From Asaia platycodi JCM 25414 (lineage in GTDB: Bacteria; Pseudomonadota; Alphaproteobacteria; Acetobacterales; Acetobacteraceae): 50,714 nucleotides of DNA. Below are positions 10,445-23,300 of the stretch, in pieces. The translations under genes and the position numbers were made by a program. The notes under the pieces were generated by a model. That model had not been told where the DNA came from, searched no databases, and worked only from the letters and a program-made list of their open reading frames with translations. The stretch spans positions 1 to 50,714 of the forward strand of contig NZ_BAKW01000022.1 of assembly GCF_000614545.1 (NCBI RefSeq), in the 5' to 3' direction. The number at the start of each line of letters is the position of its first letter. The stretch's first letter is position 1.

Positions 10445-10725
10445 GATCGCCTCTTCGTTCCAGTAGCTCGATAACGCTGTTTCATGTTCTAAAGAGAGAC
10501 TAAATGTGATCAAAATCACAAAACGGTGCGATATGTGATATATACGAGTTCAAGCTGTCACGAACTGATTGCGAGGAGATGCGTTGGATTACATCGGGTT
10601 CATGACCGAAATCTGGGAAGAGTGGCTTGTGAGGATGAGATATTTGTGATATTTTTGTTATCTTATTTTCTGGTACGCTTGGTCTCAATAAAAGCAAGCA
10701 CATCTGTCAAAGGCAGTTTCAGACC
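10445..10725. promoter_or_regulatory. Divergent control region between polyol kinase and DeoR 2
   Basis: About 280 bases without a gene between two divergent starts. It is AT-rich and holds three candidate elements: the palindrome at 10505-10520, TATTTGTGAT at 10641-10650, and ATTTTTGTTATC at 10651-10662. The last is identical to a 12-mer in the other control region of this locus at 7001-7012. This suggests common control of both halves of the locus by one or both DeoR proteins. Confidence 0.6.
10505..10520. promoter_or_regulatory. CRP/FNR-like palindrome upstream of the kinase gene
   Basis: TGTGATCAAAATCACA is an inverted repeat with perfect TGTGAT/ATCACA arms and a 4-base centre. It matches the classical CRP half-site spacing TGTGA-N6-TCACA. 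It begins 61 bases upstream of the kinase ATG. A CRP/FNR-family protein or the DeoR regulator could bind here; which one cannot be told from sequence. Confidence 0.5.
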
Positions 10726-11541
10726 ATGAGTGATGACATCAAGTCAGCGCCCTCCCTGGATGGTTTCTCGGGGATCAAACGTCAGAATCTCAAGTCGCGT
10801 CAGCAGCAGATTCTTGATCTGCTGTTCGAGCAGGGTAATGCCAGCATCGAATTTCTGGCCGAGCATTTCGATGTAAGCCGGATGACGATTCATCGCGATG
10901 CTCATGCGCTGGCCAGCCAGGGACTGATTGACAAGATTCATGGCGGTATCACGCTCAAGAACCGCGCACGTACGGAAAAGAACGTTGCCTATCGTCAGCA
11001 TCGCGCAGCTAATCTGAAGAAAACAATCATCCAGCGTGCGGTCTCGATGATAGAGCCAGGCCAAGTCATCATCCTCGATGATTCCACCACCGTGGCCGAA
11101 ATGCTGCCGCTACTGCCTGCGCGTGCGCCTCTTACCGTTATCACCAATGCAGTGGGCGTGGTCCAGGCGCTGGCCCCCTTCCCCGGAATCAAGATCATCT
11201 GCCTTGGGGGTGATTACAGCAATTCGCGCAATGCGTTTTTCGGGCTGGTTTGCGAGCAGGCCGCACGGTCGTTGCGCGCGAATGTCATGTTCATGTCCAC
11301 CTCGGTGATTTCGGGTGACACGGCGTTTCAGAACGATCAGGATGTGGTGAAGGTCAAGAGGGCGCTCATGGCTATCGCCGATGACAGTGTTCTGCTGGTC
11401 GATAGCACGAAATTCAGACAGGGCGGGCTGCATCGCCTCACCTCCCTGTCTGAATTCACGCGTATCCTGACCGATAGCCACATCAAGCCCGAGACGCTGT
11501 CCGAACTTGAAACAGCGGGTGTTCCGATCGAGATCTGCTGA
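10726..11541 (+). CDS. DeoR-family transcriptional regulator 2
   Basis: DeoR/GlpR-type repressor of 271 residues. The helix-turn-helix region runs from RQQQILDLLFEQGNASIEF to VSRMTIHRDAHALASQGLI, then the KIHGGI wing, then the effector domain with ILDDSTTVAEM and IICLGGDY. It is transcribed away from the kinase-dehydrogenase pair across a shared control region, the usual place for a local repressor. It resembles the DeoR at 5234-6061 along the whole length. Confidence 0.92.
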   Translation: MSDDIKSAPSLDGFSGIKRQNLKSRQQQILDLLFEQGNASIEFLAEHFDVSRMTIHRDAHALASQGLIDKIHGGITLKNRARTEKNVAYRQHRAANLKKTIIQRAVSMIEPGQVIILDDSTTVAEMLPLLPARAPLTVITNAVGVVQALAPFPGIKIICLGGDYSNSRNAFFGLVCEQAARSLRANVMFMSTSVISGDTAFQNDQDVVKVKRALMAIADDSVLLVDSTKFRQGGLHRLTSLSEFTRILTDSHIKPETLSELETAGVPIEIC

Positions 11542-11545
11542 GTTC

Positions 11546-11570
11546 ACACCCCTGCCTGGCGCAGGGGTGT
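11546..11570. terminator. Bidirectional hairpin between deoR 2 and adh
   Basis: Perfect 10-bp stem ACACCCCTGC / GCAGGGGTGT with loop CTGGC, placed between two convergent genes. A T-run is lacking on the plus strand. On the minus strand no long U tract follows either, so its strength is uncertain. Confidence 0.7.
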
Positions 11571-11587
11571 AAAGACTCAGTCCGCGA

Positions 11588-12643
11588 TCAGGCGGCGTTT
11601 TCGAGCGTCGCCATATCAATTACGAAGCGATATTTCACGTCAGACTTCATCATGCGTGAATAGGCCGTTTCGATCTCGTCCATGGCGATCATCTCGATAT
11701 CGGAAGTGATGCCATGCTCACCGCAGAAATCGAGCATCTCCTGCGTCTCGGCGATGCCACCGATCAGCGAACCGGCGAAGCTGCGACGCTTCATGATCAG
11801 ACTGAATACCGCAACTGGCAGCGGCTTTTCAGGGGCGCCGACCTGAACCAATGTGCCTTCACGCTTGAGCAGGTTGAGGTAGACATTGATGTCATGATCG
11901 GCCGCCACCGCGTCAAGAATGAAGTCGAAGCTCGCGGTCTCCTTCGCCATGGCTTCAGGATCCTTCGACAGCACGACTTCATGCGCGCCGAGACGCAGAC
12001 CGTCTTCGACCTTGCTCTGCGACGTTGTAAACAGCACCACATGGGCGCCGAAAGCACGCGCAAACTTGACAGCCATATGGCCCAGACCGCCCAGACCGAC
12101 CACACCGACACGCTGGCCCGGACCGACTTTCCAATGGCGTAGCGGCGAGTAAGTGGTGATGCCCGCACAAAGCAGCGGAGCGACGGCAGCGAGATCGAGG
12201 TTCTCGGGCACTTTCAGCACGAAGGCCTGATCAACCACGACGGCCTTGGAGTAGCCGCCATAGGTATTTCCACGACCTTGGCGATCTTCGCCATTATAGG
12301 TGCCTACAAAACCGTTTTCGCAGTATTGCTCAAGGCCTTCTTGGCAGCTTGGGCACTCGCGACAGGAATCGACCATGCAGCCGACGCCAGCGAGATCGCC
12401 TACCTTGAACTTCGTGACGGACGCGCCGACTTCGCTTACGCGACCGACGATTTCATGCCCGGGGACGCAAGGATAGACAGTATTGTGCCATTCATTGCGC
12501 GCCTGATGAATGTCCGAGTGACAGACACCGCAATAGAGAATGTCGATGCGCACATCTTCAGGCCCCGTATCGCGACGGTCGAACTTGAAGGGGGCGAGAC
12601 GGTCGGACGCTTTCTGTGCGCCATATCCTATGCAGGACAGCAT
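11588..12643 (-). CDS. Zinc-dependent NADP alcohol dehydrogenase (YahK/CAD-like)
   Basis: Medium-chain alcohol dehydrogenase of 351 residues, the usual length. Catalytic zinc ligands are seen in CGVCHSDIH and GHEIVG. The structural zinc site is built from CRECPSCQEGLEQYC, and the cofactor loop is GVVGLGGLGHMAVKFA. This subgroup (YahK, cinnamyl alcohol dehydrogenase type) reduces aldehydes with NADPH, and such enzymes detoxify aldehydes in acetic acid bacteria. It stands alone, convergent with deoR 2, with its promoter in 12644-12764. The natural substrate cannot be assigned. Confidence 0.9.
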   Translation of the reverse strand: MLSCIGYGAQKASDRLAPFKFDRRDTGPEDVRIDILYCGVCHSDIHQARNEWHNTVYPCVPGHEIVGRVSEVGASVTKFKVGDLAGVGCMVDSCRECPSCQEGLEQYCENGFVGTYNGEDRQGRGNTYGGYSKAVVVDQAFVLKVPENLDLAAVAPLLCAGITTYSPLRHWKVGPGQRVGVVGLGGLGHMAVKFARAFGAHVVLFTTSQSKVEDGLRLGAHEVVLSKDPEAMAKETASFDFILDAVAADHDINVYLNLLKREGTLVQVGAPEKPLPVAVFSLIMKRRSFAGSLIGGIAETQEMLDFCGEHGITSDIEMIAMDEIETAYSRMMKSDVKYRFVIDMATLENAA

Positions 12644-12764
12644 GGGCTCTCTCCGGTTTCGTTATTCTGAAGATTACGGAAAACGGCGCTTCTGCCCCGT
12701 AGGGCATACGCCTGCGCATTCCGTAACATATCGAGACAACGCTGCCAGCCCCTTTGAGTTCGAT

Positions 12765-15904
<3,140 letters not shown>

Positions 15905-15906
15905 GG

Positions 15907-17076
15907 TCAGCCCCCGCCCTCTCCGTGACTGGGCTCCGGCGCCAGAAGCGCCTGTGACTTCAGAACAAAACTGCCGTCGGTTACGACACTCTCGCCGGGT
16001 TTGAGGCCTGACGTCACCACGATCATCCCATCGAGATCGGGGCCTGTGCTGATCTTGCGCGCTTCATAATGGGTATCGTCCAGCCTGACAAACACACAAG
16101 TCTGACTGCCTATGGTCTGGACGGCAGCGTCAGGAATAAGCGTACCCTTGACCGCTTCCGACGCGAAAAGCCGCGTTTTGACCAGCATTTCAGGGCGTAG
16201 TTGCCGCTTCGCGTTTTCAACCAGACTGCGCACCAGAACATGGCGCGTCATCGGATCGACACTGCCTTCGATCAGATCGATATGCGAAACAATCGGTTTT
16301 GTGTCCGGTGTCGGCCAAGTGAGCTGGCGGCCGCCCCGACTCAGCTTGACGGCCTGCTGCTCTCCGACCTGCGAGACCACCCAGACCTTGCTCAGATCGT
16401 CGATCTCAACGGCAGGGGCCGTGCGATTTGAGACTTCCTCGCCTACTCCGACCGTGATCTTGTCGACGATACCGTCTATGGGCGAAATGACGGACGAATG
16501 CAGACCTTCAGTGCGTTCGGAAGAAGAACTGAACCGGGCAAGTCGCTCGCGTTCATTCTGCACAATGGCCTGGCTGCGTTCGACCGTTCCCTGGGCCTCT
16601 CGCAGACGCGAGTACCGGCGCTGGGCCTCGCCCTGTGAGACCGCGCCGCCCTGCAGCGCCCGCCCCCGATCGTAGGCAAGGCGCGCATCGTCACGCAATG
16701 CCTTGGCCTGCTGAAGCGCGGCCTCTGAGGAGAGCAAGCGCTGATGGGCGTCGCTCAGGCTGAAATCGTCATAGGTGAACAGAACCTGACCCTTCTTGAC
16801 CAGTTCGCCCGGCGTGACGAGCACGCTCTGCACCCGCCCCTGCCCGACCGGGTGGATGCGCGCACTGCGCCGATCGTCCTGATCGATATAGGCTGGCACA
16901 TCGATATGCGGAGGCAAAGCGCCGCTTCTGGCTTTTGCGGTGTGAATGCCTTCGCTTTTAAAGGCCTCTTTCGCAATTACGATCGGGCGGCTCGGCCAGT
17001 CACTGCCTGATTGGGCCAGGGCAACAGGCGCGCAAAGAGGAAGGGCGACCAGAAGCCGCAGACAGGAGATGTTCAT
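15907..17076 (-). CDS. CzcB-like periplasmic adaptor (membrane fusion protein)
   Basis: Membrane fusion protein of 389 residues. It has a signal peptide (LLVALPLCAPVALAQ), a barrel-sandwich half-motif RIHPVGQGRVQSVLVTPGEL, a coiled-coil hairpin about residues 105-180, and the second half-motif VISPIDGIVDKITVGVGE. It links the RND pump to the outer-membrane channel. Its start overlaps the stop of the channel gene (17073-17076) and its stop lies 2 bases before the pump start. I see no His-rich metal-binding N-terminal extension. Confidence 0.9.
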   Translation of the reverse strand: MNISCLRLLVALPLCAPVALAQSGSDWPSRPIVIAKEAFKSEGIHTAKARSGALPPHIDVPAYIDQDDRRSARIHPVGQGRVQSVLVTPGELVKKGQVLFTYDDFSLSDAHQRLLSSEAALQQAKALRDDARLAYDRGRALQGGAVSQGEAQRRYSRLREAQGTVERSQAIVQNERERLARFSSSSERTEGLHSSVISPIDGIVDKITVGVGEEVSNRTAPAVEIDDLSKVWVVSQVGEQQAVKLSRGGRQLTWPTPDTKPIVSHIDLIEGSVDPMTRHVLVRSLVENAKRQLRPEMLVKTRLFASEAVKGTLIPDAAVQTIGSQTCVFVRLDDTHYEARKISTGPDLDGMIVVTSGLKPGESVVTDGSFVLKSQALLAPEPSHGEGGG

Positions 17077-18354
17077 GGATAATGTCCCGCCATAAGGCTC
17101 ATTCTGATCATGGCAGCGTGCCAGATGACGTCGGCCTCTGCACTCCTTTGCCCGGCATCAAGCGCCGCCCGACGGGCACGCAGATATTCGATGACCGGCG
17201 TCTCGCCCACACTCCAGGCATGTTCGAGATCCTGCGCGCGGGCATCAAGCGCCTGTCGTGCAGAATTCGTGTGGCGCGTCATGCTGAGAGCTGAACTCAG
17301 GCTGGCACGGGTGCGCCGGTATTCGGTCGTGACCTGCCGCTGTGCCAGCACTGCGTCGCGCTCTGCGGCGCCCATGGCCTTGACCTCTTTCATGATCATG
17401 GGGGTATTCCGAGCCTCGCTCGGCAGGGCCATGGAGAATTGCACGCCGACCTGGGTATCCCAGGGGCTGCCAAATTGACCCTGCTTGACTACCTGCACTC
17501 CGACTTGCGGCGCGGGCATGTAGGAGTGCCTGGCCAGCACATAGGCGGCCTTGGCGCTTTTGGTCACGGCCTGTGCCATTTCGATGCGCGGGTCCTGTGA
17601 CGGATCGAGCGTGAGTGTCTGGGTGCCGAGAATGCGCCCGTCGAGCGAGAGGATATCGGGAATGTCGTCAGTGCCCGTCAGAGCATCGAGTTCAGCTCTG
17701 GCGCTTTCCAGTGCCTGTTCAGACTGAGCGATCTGGGCATCGACATCGCCCTGCTCGCCTATAACGGCATCGAAATCGGCGGCAGCAATCTCCCCGGCCC
17801 TGAGACCCTGATGCGAACTCTGCACCACGCGCTCAAGCAGCGCGCTGGTGGCGCGTAAATTGCCTATCTTCTTCTTCAGCAAGGTCGCTGTGCTTGCGAG
17901 ATCGAGTACGCGCACCGCGCTCAGCAGATGCTGCACCTTGATACGGGCCTTTGCCACAGCCTCATCGGCAAGTGCCGTGCGCATGGTTGCCGTGCCCTGC
18001 CCCGGCAACCAGAGTGGCACACTGATGCTGCCTGATAGGTGGTGTAGCCAGATTGGTGCCAATGAAATGGTCGTCGAGATATTGCCCGGCGACGATCGGA
18101 CCATCAGGAAACCAGGACCTTGCGGCCCGTGCGTTTCTGGCAGATGCCTTGGCATCAATGGCAAAGGACTGGTTGGCGGGATCTCTGTCCCAGGCCGACT
18201 GGATGGCTTCGTGAAAGCTCTCGGCGAGACACGGTGGCGTCGCTGCAAAGGCGCCCATGATCAGGAGCGTGCCCCTCAATCGGGAGGTCCTGAAAGAGAA
18301 GGAATAAGCCCACGCCTTGATGCGTTGCCTGTGCGATCGGGGAATCACTGACAT
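17073..18354 (-). CDS. CzcC-like outer-membrane factor (frameshifted)
   Basis: TolC-family channel protein of the metal efflux system, about 426 residues reconstructed. The N-terminal frame has an export signal (GTLLIMGAFAATPPCLA) and ESFHEAIQSAWDRDPA. After a break near 18035 the second frame runs from SGSISVPLWLPGQG to the end, with the long amphipathic helices of the family. The start at 18354 is the most upstream ATG in frame; an internal one near the signal peptide is possible. First gene of the operon. Confidence 0.82.
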
Positions 18355-18454
18355 GATGCGCGATCTTAGGCATTAACCGCGCGTAATCCGCGACAAAACT
18401 TGGCTGGATAATAAAATTTATAATAAAATCTGTGGACAACCGGAAAATTTGGGG

Positions 18455-18499
18455 GCGTGACGGGCAGGCTGGCTCTACGTCCCAGCCTGCCCGTCACGC
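18455..18499. terminator. Strong hairpin between the two efflux operons
   Basis: Perfect 18-bp stem GCGTGACGGGCAGGCTGG (18455-18472) with its complement (18482-18499) and a 9-base loop. It lies 21 bases after the stop of the small periplasmic gene, so it should terminate the second efflux operon on the minus strand. On that strand it is followed by CCCC and AAATTTT. Confidence 0.85.
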
Positions 18500-18519
18500 T
18501 ATCATCGCGGACTTCGCGT

Positions 18520-18861
18520 TCAGTTATCCAGAGTTTGTACGTGCGACACCTTGCCGAAGCGATCGTAATAGATCACCGCATTGCCACGGCGTTGCGCGTA
18601 ACCGTCAGGCGTGCCATCCGGGCGCTTGAACAGAATGCGGTTGGCGTCAGGCTGTTCGATCACCTTGTCGCCCCGCGGACGAAACTTGAACATGCTGAAA
18701 TCTGCCTCGGCCTTCGGCAGGGTCGAAGACCGAGCGAGCTGGTGCATGTCAGGCGCTTTTTTGCCGTCACCGTCATCCTGAGCCTGCGCCATACCGGGGG
18801 CAATAAATGCCCCGGCGGTCAGCATGCCCAGAACGGCGCTGAACAATTTTCCCTGTTTCAT
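18520..18861 (-). CDS. Small secreted protein of unknown function
   Basis: About 113 residues from the ATG at 18861 (MKQGKLFSAVLGMLTAGAF), chosen because a typical signal peptide ending at GMAQAQ follows at once. The mature part is polar, with KRPDGTPDGYAQRRGNAV and a C-terminal YYDRFGKVSHVQ. I recognise no named domain. It lies 14 bases after the outer-membrane factor stop, so it is the last gene of the AcrAB-type operon and probably acts in the periplasm. Confidence 0.75.
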   Translation of the reverse strand: MKQGKLFSAVLGMLTAGAFIAPGMAQAQDDGDGKKAPDMHQLARSSTLPKAEADFSMFKFRPRGDKVIEQPDANRILFKRPDGTPDGYAQRRGNAVIYYDRFGKVSHVQTLDN

Positions 18862-18875
18862 CCTGATTTCCTGTC

Positions 18876-20357
18876 TCAACCTTTACGCGAAGCACCGGGC
18901 TGGGCGTTGGCTGCGGCAACATCAGCCGCACTCCACCCGCCGCCAAGGGCTCGGTACAGCGTTACCAGATTCTGGTAACGTGCGAGTTGCACGACTATGA
19001 GATTCTGCTGCGCTTCGTAAAGGCTGCGCTGCTGGGTCAGGGTCGTGAGATAAGGATCGATACCCGTGTTATAGCGCATCATCGCCAGATCGAATGCCTG
19101 CTGTGACGAACCCACAAGCGCCTTGAGATGGGTATCCTGAGCAAGATAGGTCTCTCGCGCGGTGAGTGCGTCAGACACTTCCTTGAACGCGGTCTGAACC
19201 GTCTTTTCGTAGGTGGCAATCTGCGAGAGACGCCGTGCCTTCGATATTTTCAGGTTCCCCTCGTTCTGACCCCAAGTGAAAATCGGTAGCTCGATATTGG
19301 GCGAAACAGACCATGTCTGGGCACCCGGCGTGAAGAGATGCCTGAACTGGAGTGAGCTGACACCTTCCTGTGCAGTCAGGGTGACCTTCGGGAAGAACGC
19401 AGCGCGTGCCGCACCGATATTCGCGTTGGCCCCGATCAGGTTATGCTCCGCCGACTGGATGTCCGGGCGTTGCGCGATCAGGTCGGAAGGCAGGCCAGCG
19501 GGCAGATCGGTCAGCAGGGTCTGCGAGCCGAAGGGCTGCGGCGCTGGCAGCGTATCGGGCAGTGGCGTGCCCACCAGAAGCTGAAGCTGATGTTCGTCCT
19601 GCGCCAGCTGGCGCTCATATTGTGCCTTGTTGCTCTGAGCCTGCTCGACCTGGGTCTGGGTCTGGGCCAGCGTCAGCGCATCGGCCTCACCATGGTCATA
19701 TTTGAGTTTGGTGAGATTGAGCGTGTTGCTTTGAGAGGTCAGGGTCTCGTTTGTCACACGCACGAGTTCCCTGTCCGCCAGCCAGGACAGATACGTGTTG
19801 GCGACCTGCGACACCATGCTGATCAGTACCGACTGGGCACTCATCCGTGAGCCAAGGACTTCCTCAGCCTGCTGTCGTGACAGATTGCGTATACGCCCGA
19901 AGAGATCGATCTCGTAGACGAGAAACCGATATTCGCCCCGTAATAGCGCAGCATGGAGGTGCCACGGCCCAGACCGGGGGCAAATGAGAAGCCAGCAGTC
20001 TCGGAAGGCGCAAAATACTGTCCCTGCCCGGTCACACCGATCGGCGGAAAAAGAGACGCATGCTGTACTTCGTAGCTTCCCTGCGCTTCCATGATCGCCG
20101 CGGCCTGACTGCGCAGGTCGCGGTTGTTACGCAGGGCAAGGTCGATCAGGCGCGCAGACGCGCATCCGTGAAGAAATGCTTCCACCCGATATCGGCAGCG
20201 GCTTGCCCGCTCAGAGGCCTGGTCTGTCCGGAATTGGCGGGATACGCGTTCTGAACAGGTTGGGTGGGCTGCTGATACTTCGGCGCCAGATGCAGGAGGC
20301 GAGCATGGTGAACGCCGTGAGAGCGCTCACCGTCTTGAGTTTGGAAAGCTGGTTCAT
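18876..20357 (-). CDS. OprM/NodT-like outer-membrane lipoprotein factor (multiple frameshifts)
   Basis: Outer-membrane channel of an RND pump, about 490 residues reconstructed. The start at 20357 overlaps the pump stop (ATGA). The N-terminus MNQLSKLKTVSALTAF leads to a lipobox LASC. Other frames supply LAPKYQQPTQPV, WKHFFTDARLRALIDLALRNNRDLR and, to the end, VANTYLSWLADRELV and RPDIQSAEHNLIGANANIGAARAAFFP, a hallmark of the NodT group. Frame breaks lie near 20290, 20175 and 19910. The break count is high, but the order of all motifs is correct, so sequence error is likelier than decay. Confidence 0.82.
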
Positions 20358-23300
20358 GCGCCCTCTCCTCGAGCGGCGGTATTGCGGTCTTCATAAGGAT
20401 CAACGCGGTCCTTGATGCGCTGCACACGGAAGACGCGCAGGATGACAACGAAGAAGACGGGCACGAAATAGACTGCGAGGAGTGTCGCAGAGAGCATGCC
20501 GCCCACCACGCAGGTGCCGATAGCAACGCGTGACGCAGAGCCCGCGCCTGTAGCGATAGCCAGCGGAAACACACCGCAGACAAAAGCAATCGAGGTCATG
20601 AGGATCGGACGCAGACGCTCACGGCCGGCCTTGAGGACGGATTCTTCAAGGCTGTCACCCTGCTCGAAGAACTCCTTGGCAAATTCCACGATGAGAATGG
20701 CGTTTTTGACTGACAGACCGACGGTGGTCAGCAGGCCGACCTGGAAGTAGACGTCGTTGTCCAGACCACGCCACAACGTCGCCCCGATGGCACCGAGCAC
20801 GCCAAGCGGCAGAACCATCAGCACCGAGATCGGGATGGCCCAGCTCTCATATAGCGCAGCAAGGCAGAGCAGGATCACGATCGCAGCCAAGGCATAAAGC
20901 GGGCCGGTCGCGCCAGCTGAGGCAACCTGCTCGTAGGAAATGCCGGTCCATTCGAAACCGATGCCTTTCGGCAGGGTCGCCATGATCTTTTCCATTTCCG
21001 CCATGGCGGTGCCAGTGCTGGATCCCGGGGCCGGCTGACCCTGCAGTTCGAAGGAGTTCAGACCGTTGTAGTTTTCGACCTTCTGGGGGCCGACAATCCA
21101 GTTACCCGTGGCGAAGGAGTTGAACGGTACCATCGAACCGGCGGTATTGCGGATATACCATTTATTGAGATCGTCCGGACGCATACGAGCCCAGGCCTCA
21201 CCCTCGATATAAACCTGCTTCACACGGTCGCTCCGCATGAACTGGTTGACGTAGATAGAGCCGAAGGCACCCTGAATGGTGGTATTGATTTCGGCATTGG
21301 TAACGCCCTGGGCATTTGCCCGAGGACGATCGATTTCGAGATGGAATTGCGGCTGATCTTCGAGCCCCATCGGACGCACGGCTTGAAGCAGCGGGTTTTT
21401 TGCGGCGGCACTGAGCACCTTGTTACGGGCGTCGAGCAGCGCCTTGTGCCCCAGATGGCCATTATCCTCGAGTTCGAGATCGAAACCGGCAGCGTTGCCA
21501 AGTTCCAGAACGGCTGGAGGATTGATGGCGTAAATGATTGCTTCTGGATCCATCCAGAAATGCTTCATGATCTTACCGGCGACTGCCATTGTCGTATTCT
21601 GGCTACCGGGGCGTTCATCCCAGGGCTTGAGACGGATGAAGAAGGCACCCGCGCTTTGGCCCTGACCAGCAAAATTGAAGCCGTTTACGGCAAAGACGGA
21701 CTCAGTGATATCACCGTAGTTCTTGAGGACGTAATCAGTGATCTTCTTGTTGACCGCTGCCGTCTGGGCGTCGTTCGCGCCGGGACGCATGGTCACCTGA
21801 CCGAAGATGATGCCTTGATCTTCATCGGGCAAGAAGCCGCCTGGCACGCGCACAAAGAGCAGGATCGCGCCAATCGTGAATGCCGCAAAAATGACCATAC
21901 TGATGAGGCGCTGACGCACAAGGAATCTTACACCCTTGAGATAGCCCTCTGTCATACGGTCGAAATTACGGTTGAACCACGCTATGGGACCGCGCTCGGC
22001 TTTCTTGTGGGTTGGCTTGAGCATCGAACCGCAGAGAGCGGGTGTCATTACCGTGGCAACAAGCACTGAGAGCCACATGGCGGCGACAATGGTAATCGAG
22101 AACTGGCGATAAATGACGCCCGTTGAACCGTTGAACGCCGCCATCGGAAGAAACACAGCGGTCAGAACGAGCACGATACCAACGAGGGCGCCAGTGATTT
22201 CGTCCATCGACTGGCGGGCTGCTTCTTTTGGTGAAAGATGCTTCTCGCTCATCACGCGTTCGACGTTTTCCACCACCACGATGGCGTCATCAACGAGCAG
22301 ACCGACTGCCAGAACCATGGCAAGCATGGTCAGGGTGTTGATCGAGTACCCCATGGCCGCGAGTATGCCGAAAGTGCCGAGAAGCACGACAGGCACGGCA
22401 ATCGTCGGAATGAGCGTTGCACGAAAATTCTGCAGGAAGATGAACATCACCACAAAGACGAGCCCGATGGCTTCGACGAGGGTGATCACAACTTCTTCGA
22501 TCGAAAGCGTGATGAATGGCTCGGTATCGAGCGGGTAAACAGTCTTCAGCCCCTGAGGGTAATACCGTTCGAGTTCTGCAATCTTCGCGTGAACAGCTGC
22601 CTCTGTCGTGATCTGGTTTGCGCCTGGAGCGAGCTTCAGCGCCATACCCACGGTCGGCAGATTGTTCCAATGAGACGTGAAATTATAGTTCTGCGCGCCG
22701 AGTTCGACCCGGGCGACATCCTGAAGCAGAACCTGTGAACCGTCCTGCTGAACCTTCAGAACAATCTTCTTGAACTGATCGGGGTCGCTGAAGCGGGTGG
22801 GGCCGATGATCGTTGCATCGAACGCCATCTCCTTCGTGGACGGCAACCCGCCCAGCTCACCTGACGAAACCTGGATATTCTGCTGCTGGATCGCGGTCTG
22901 AATGTCACTGACATTCAGAGCGTATTTATAAAGTTTGTTCGGATCCATCCAGACACGCATCGCGTATTCCGTGCCGAACAAGGTGTGATCGCCGACGCCG
23001 GTCACGCGTGACAGCGGATCGGACACATTCGAGGCGACGTAATCCGCGATATCCTGTCCTGTCATGCTCCCATCGGTCGAGATGAAGGCAATGACGAGCA
23101 TGAAGTTCTTGACGGCCTTGGTTACGCTCAGGCCCTGAGCGACAACCTCAGTCGGCAGACGCGGCTGTGCCAGCTGCAGCTTGTTCTGCACCTGAACCTG
23201 CGCGATATCAGGGCTTGTGCCCTGCACGAAGGTCAGATCGATTTCCATATGGCCACTGCCATAGGAAGAGGCCGAAAGGTATTCCAGACCATCGAGCCCG

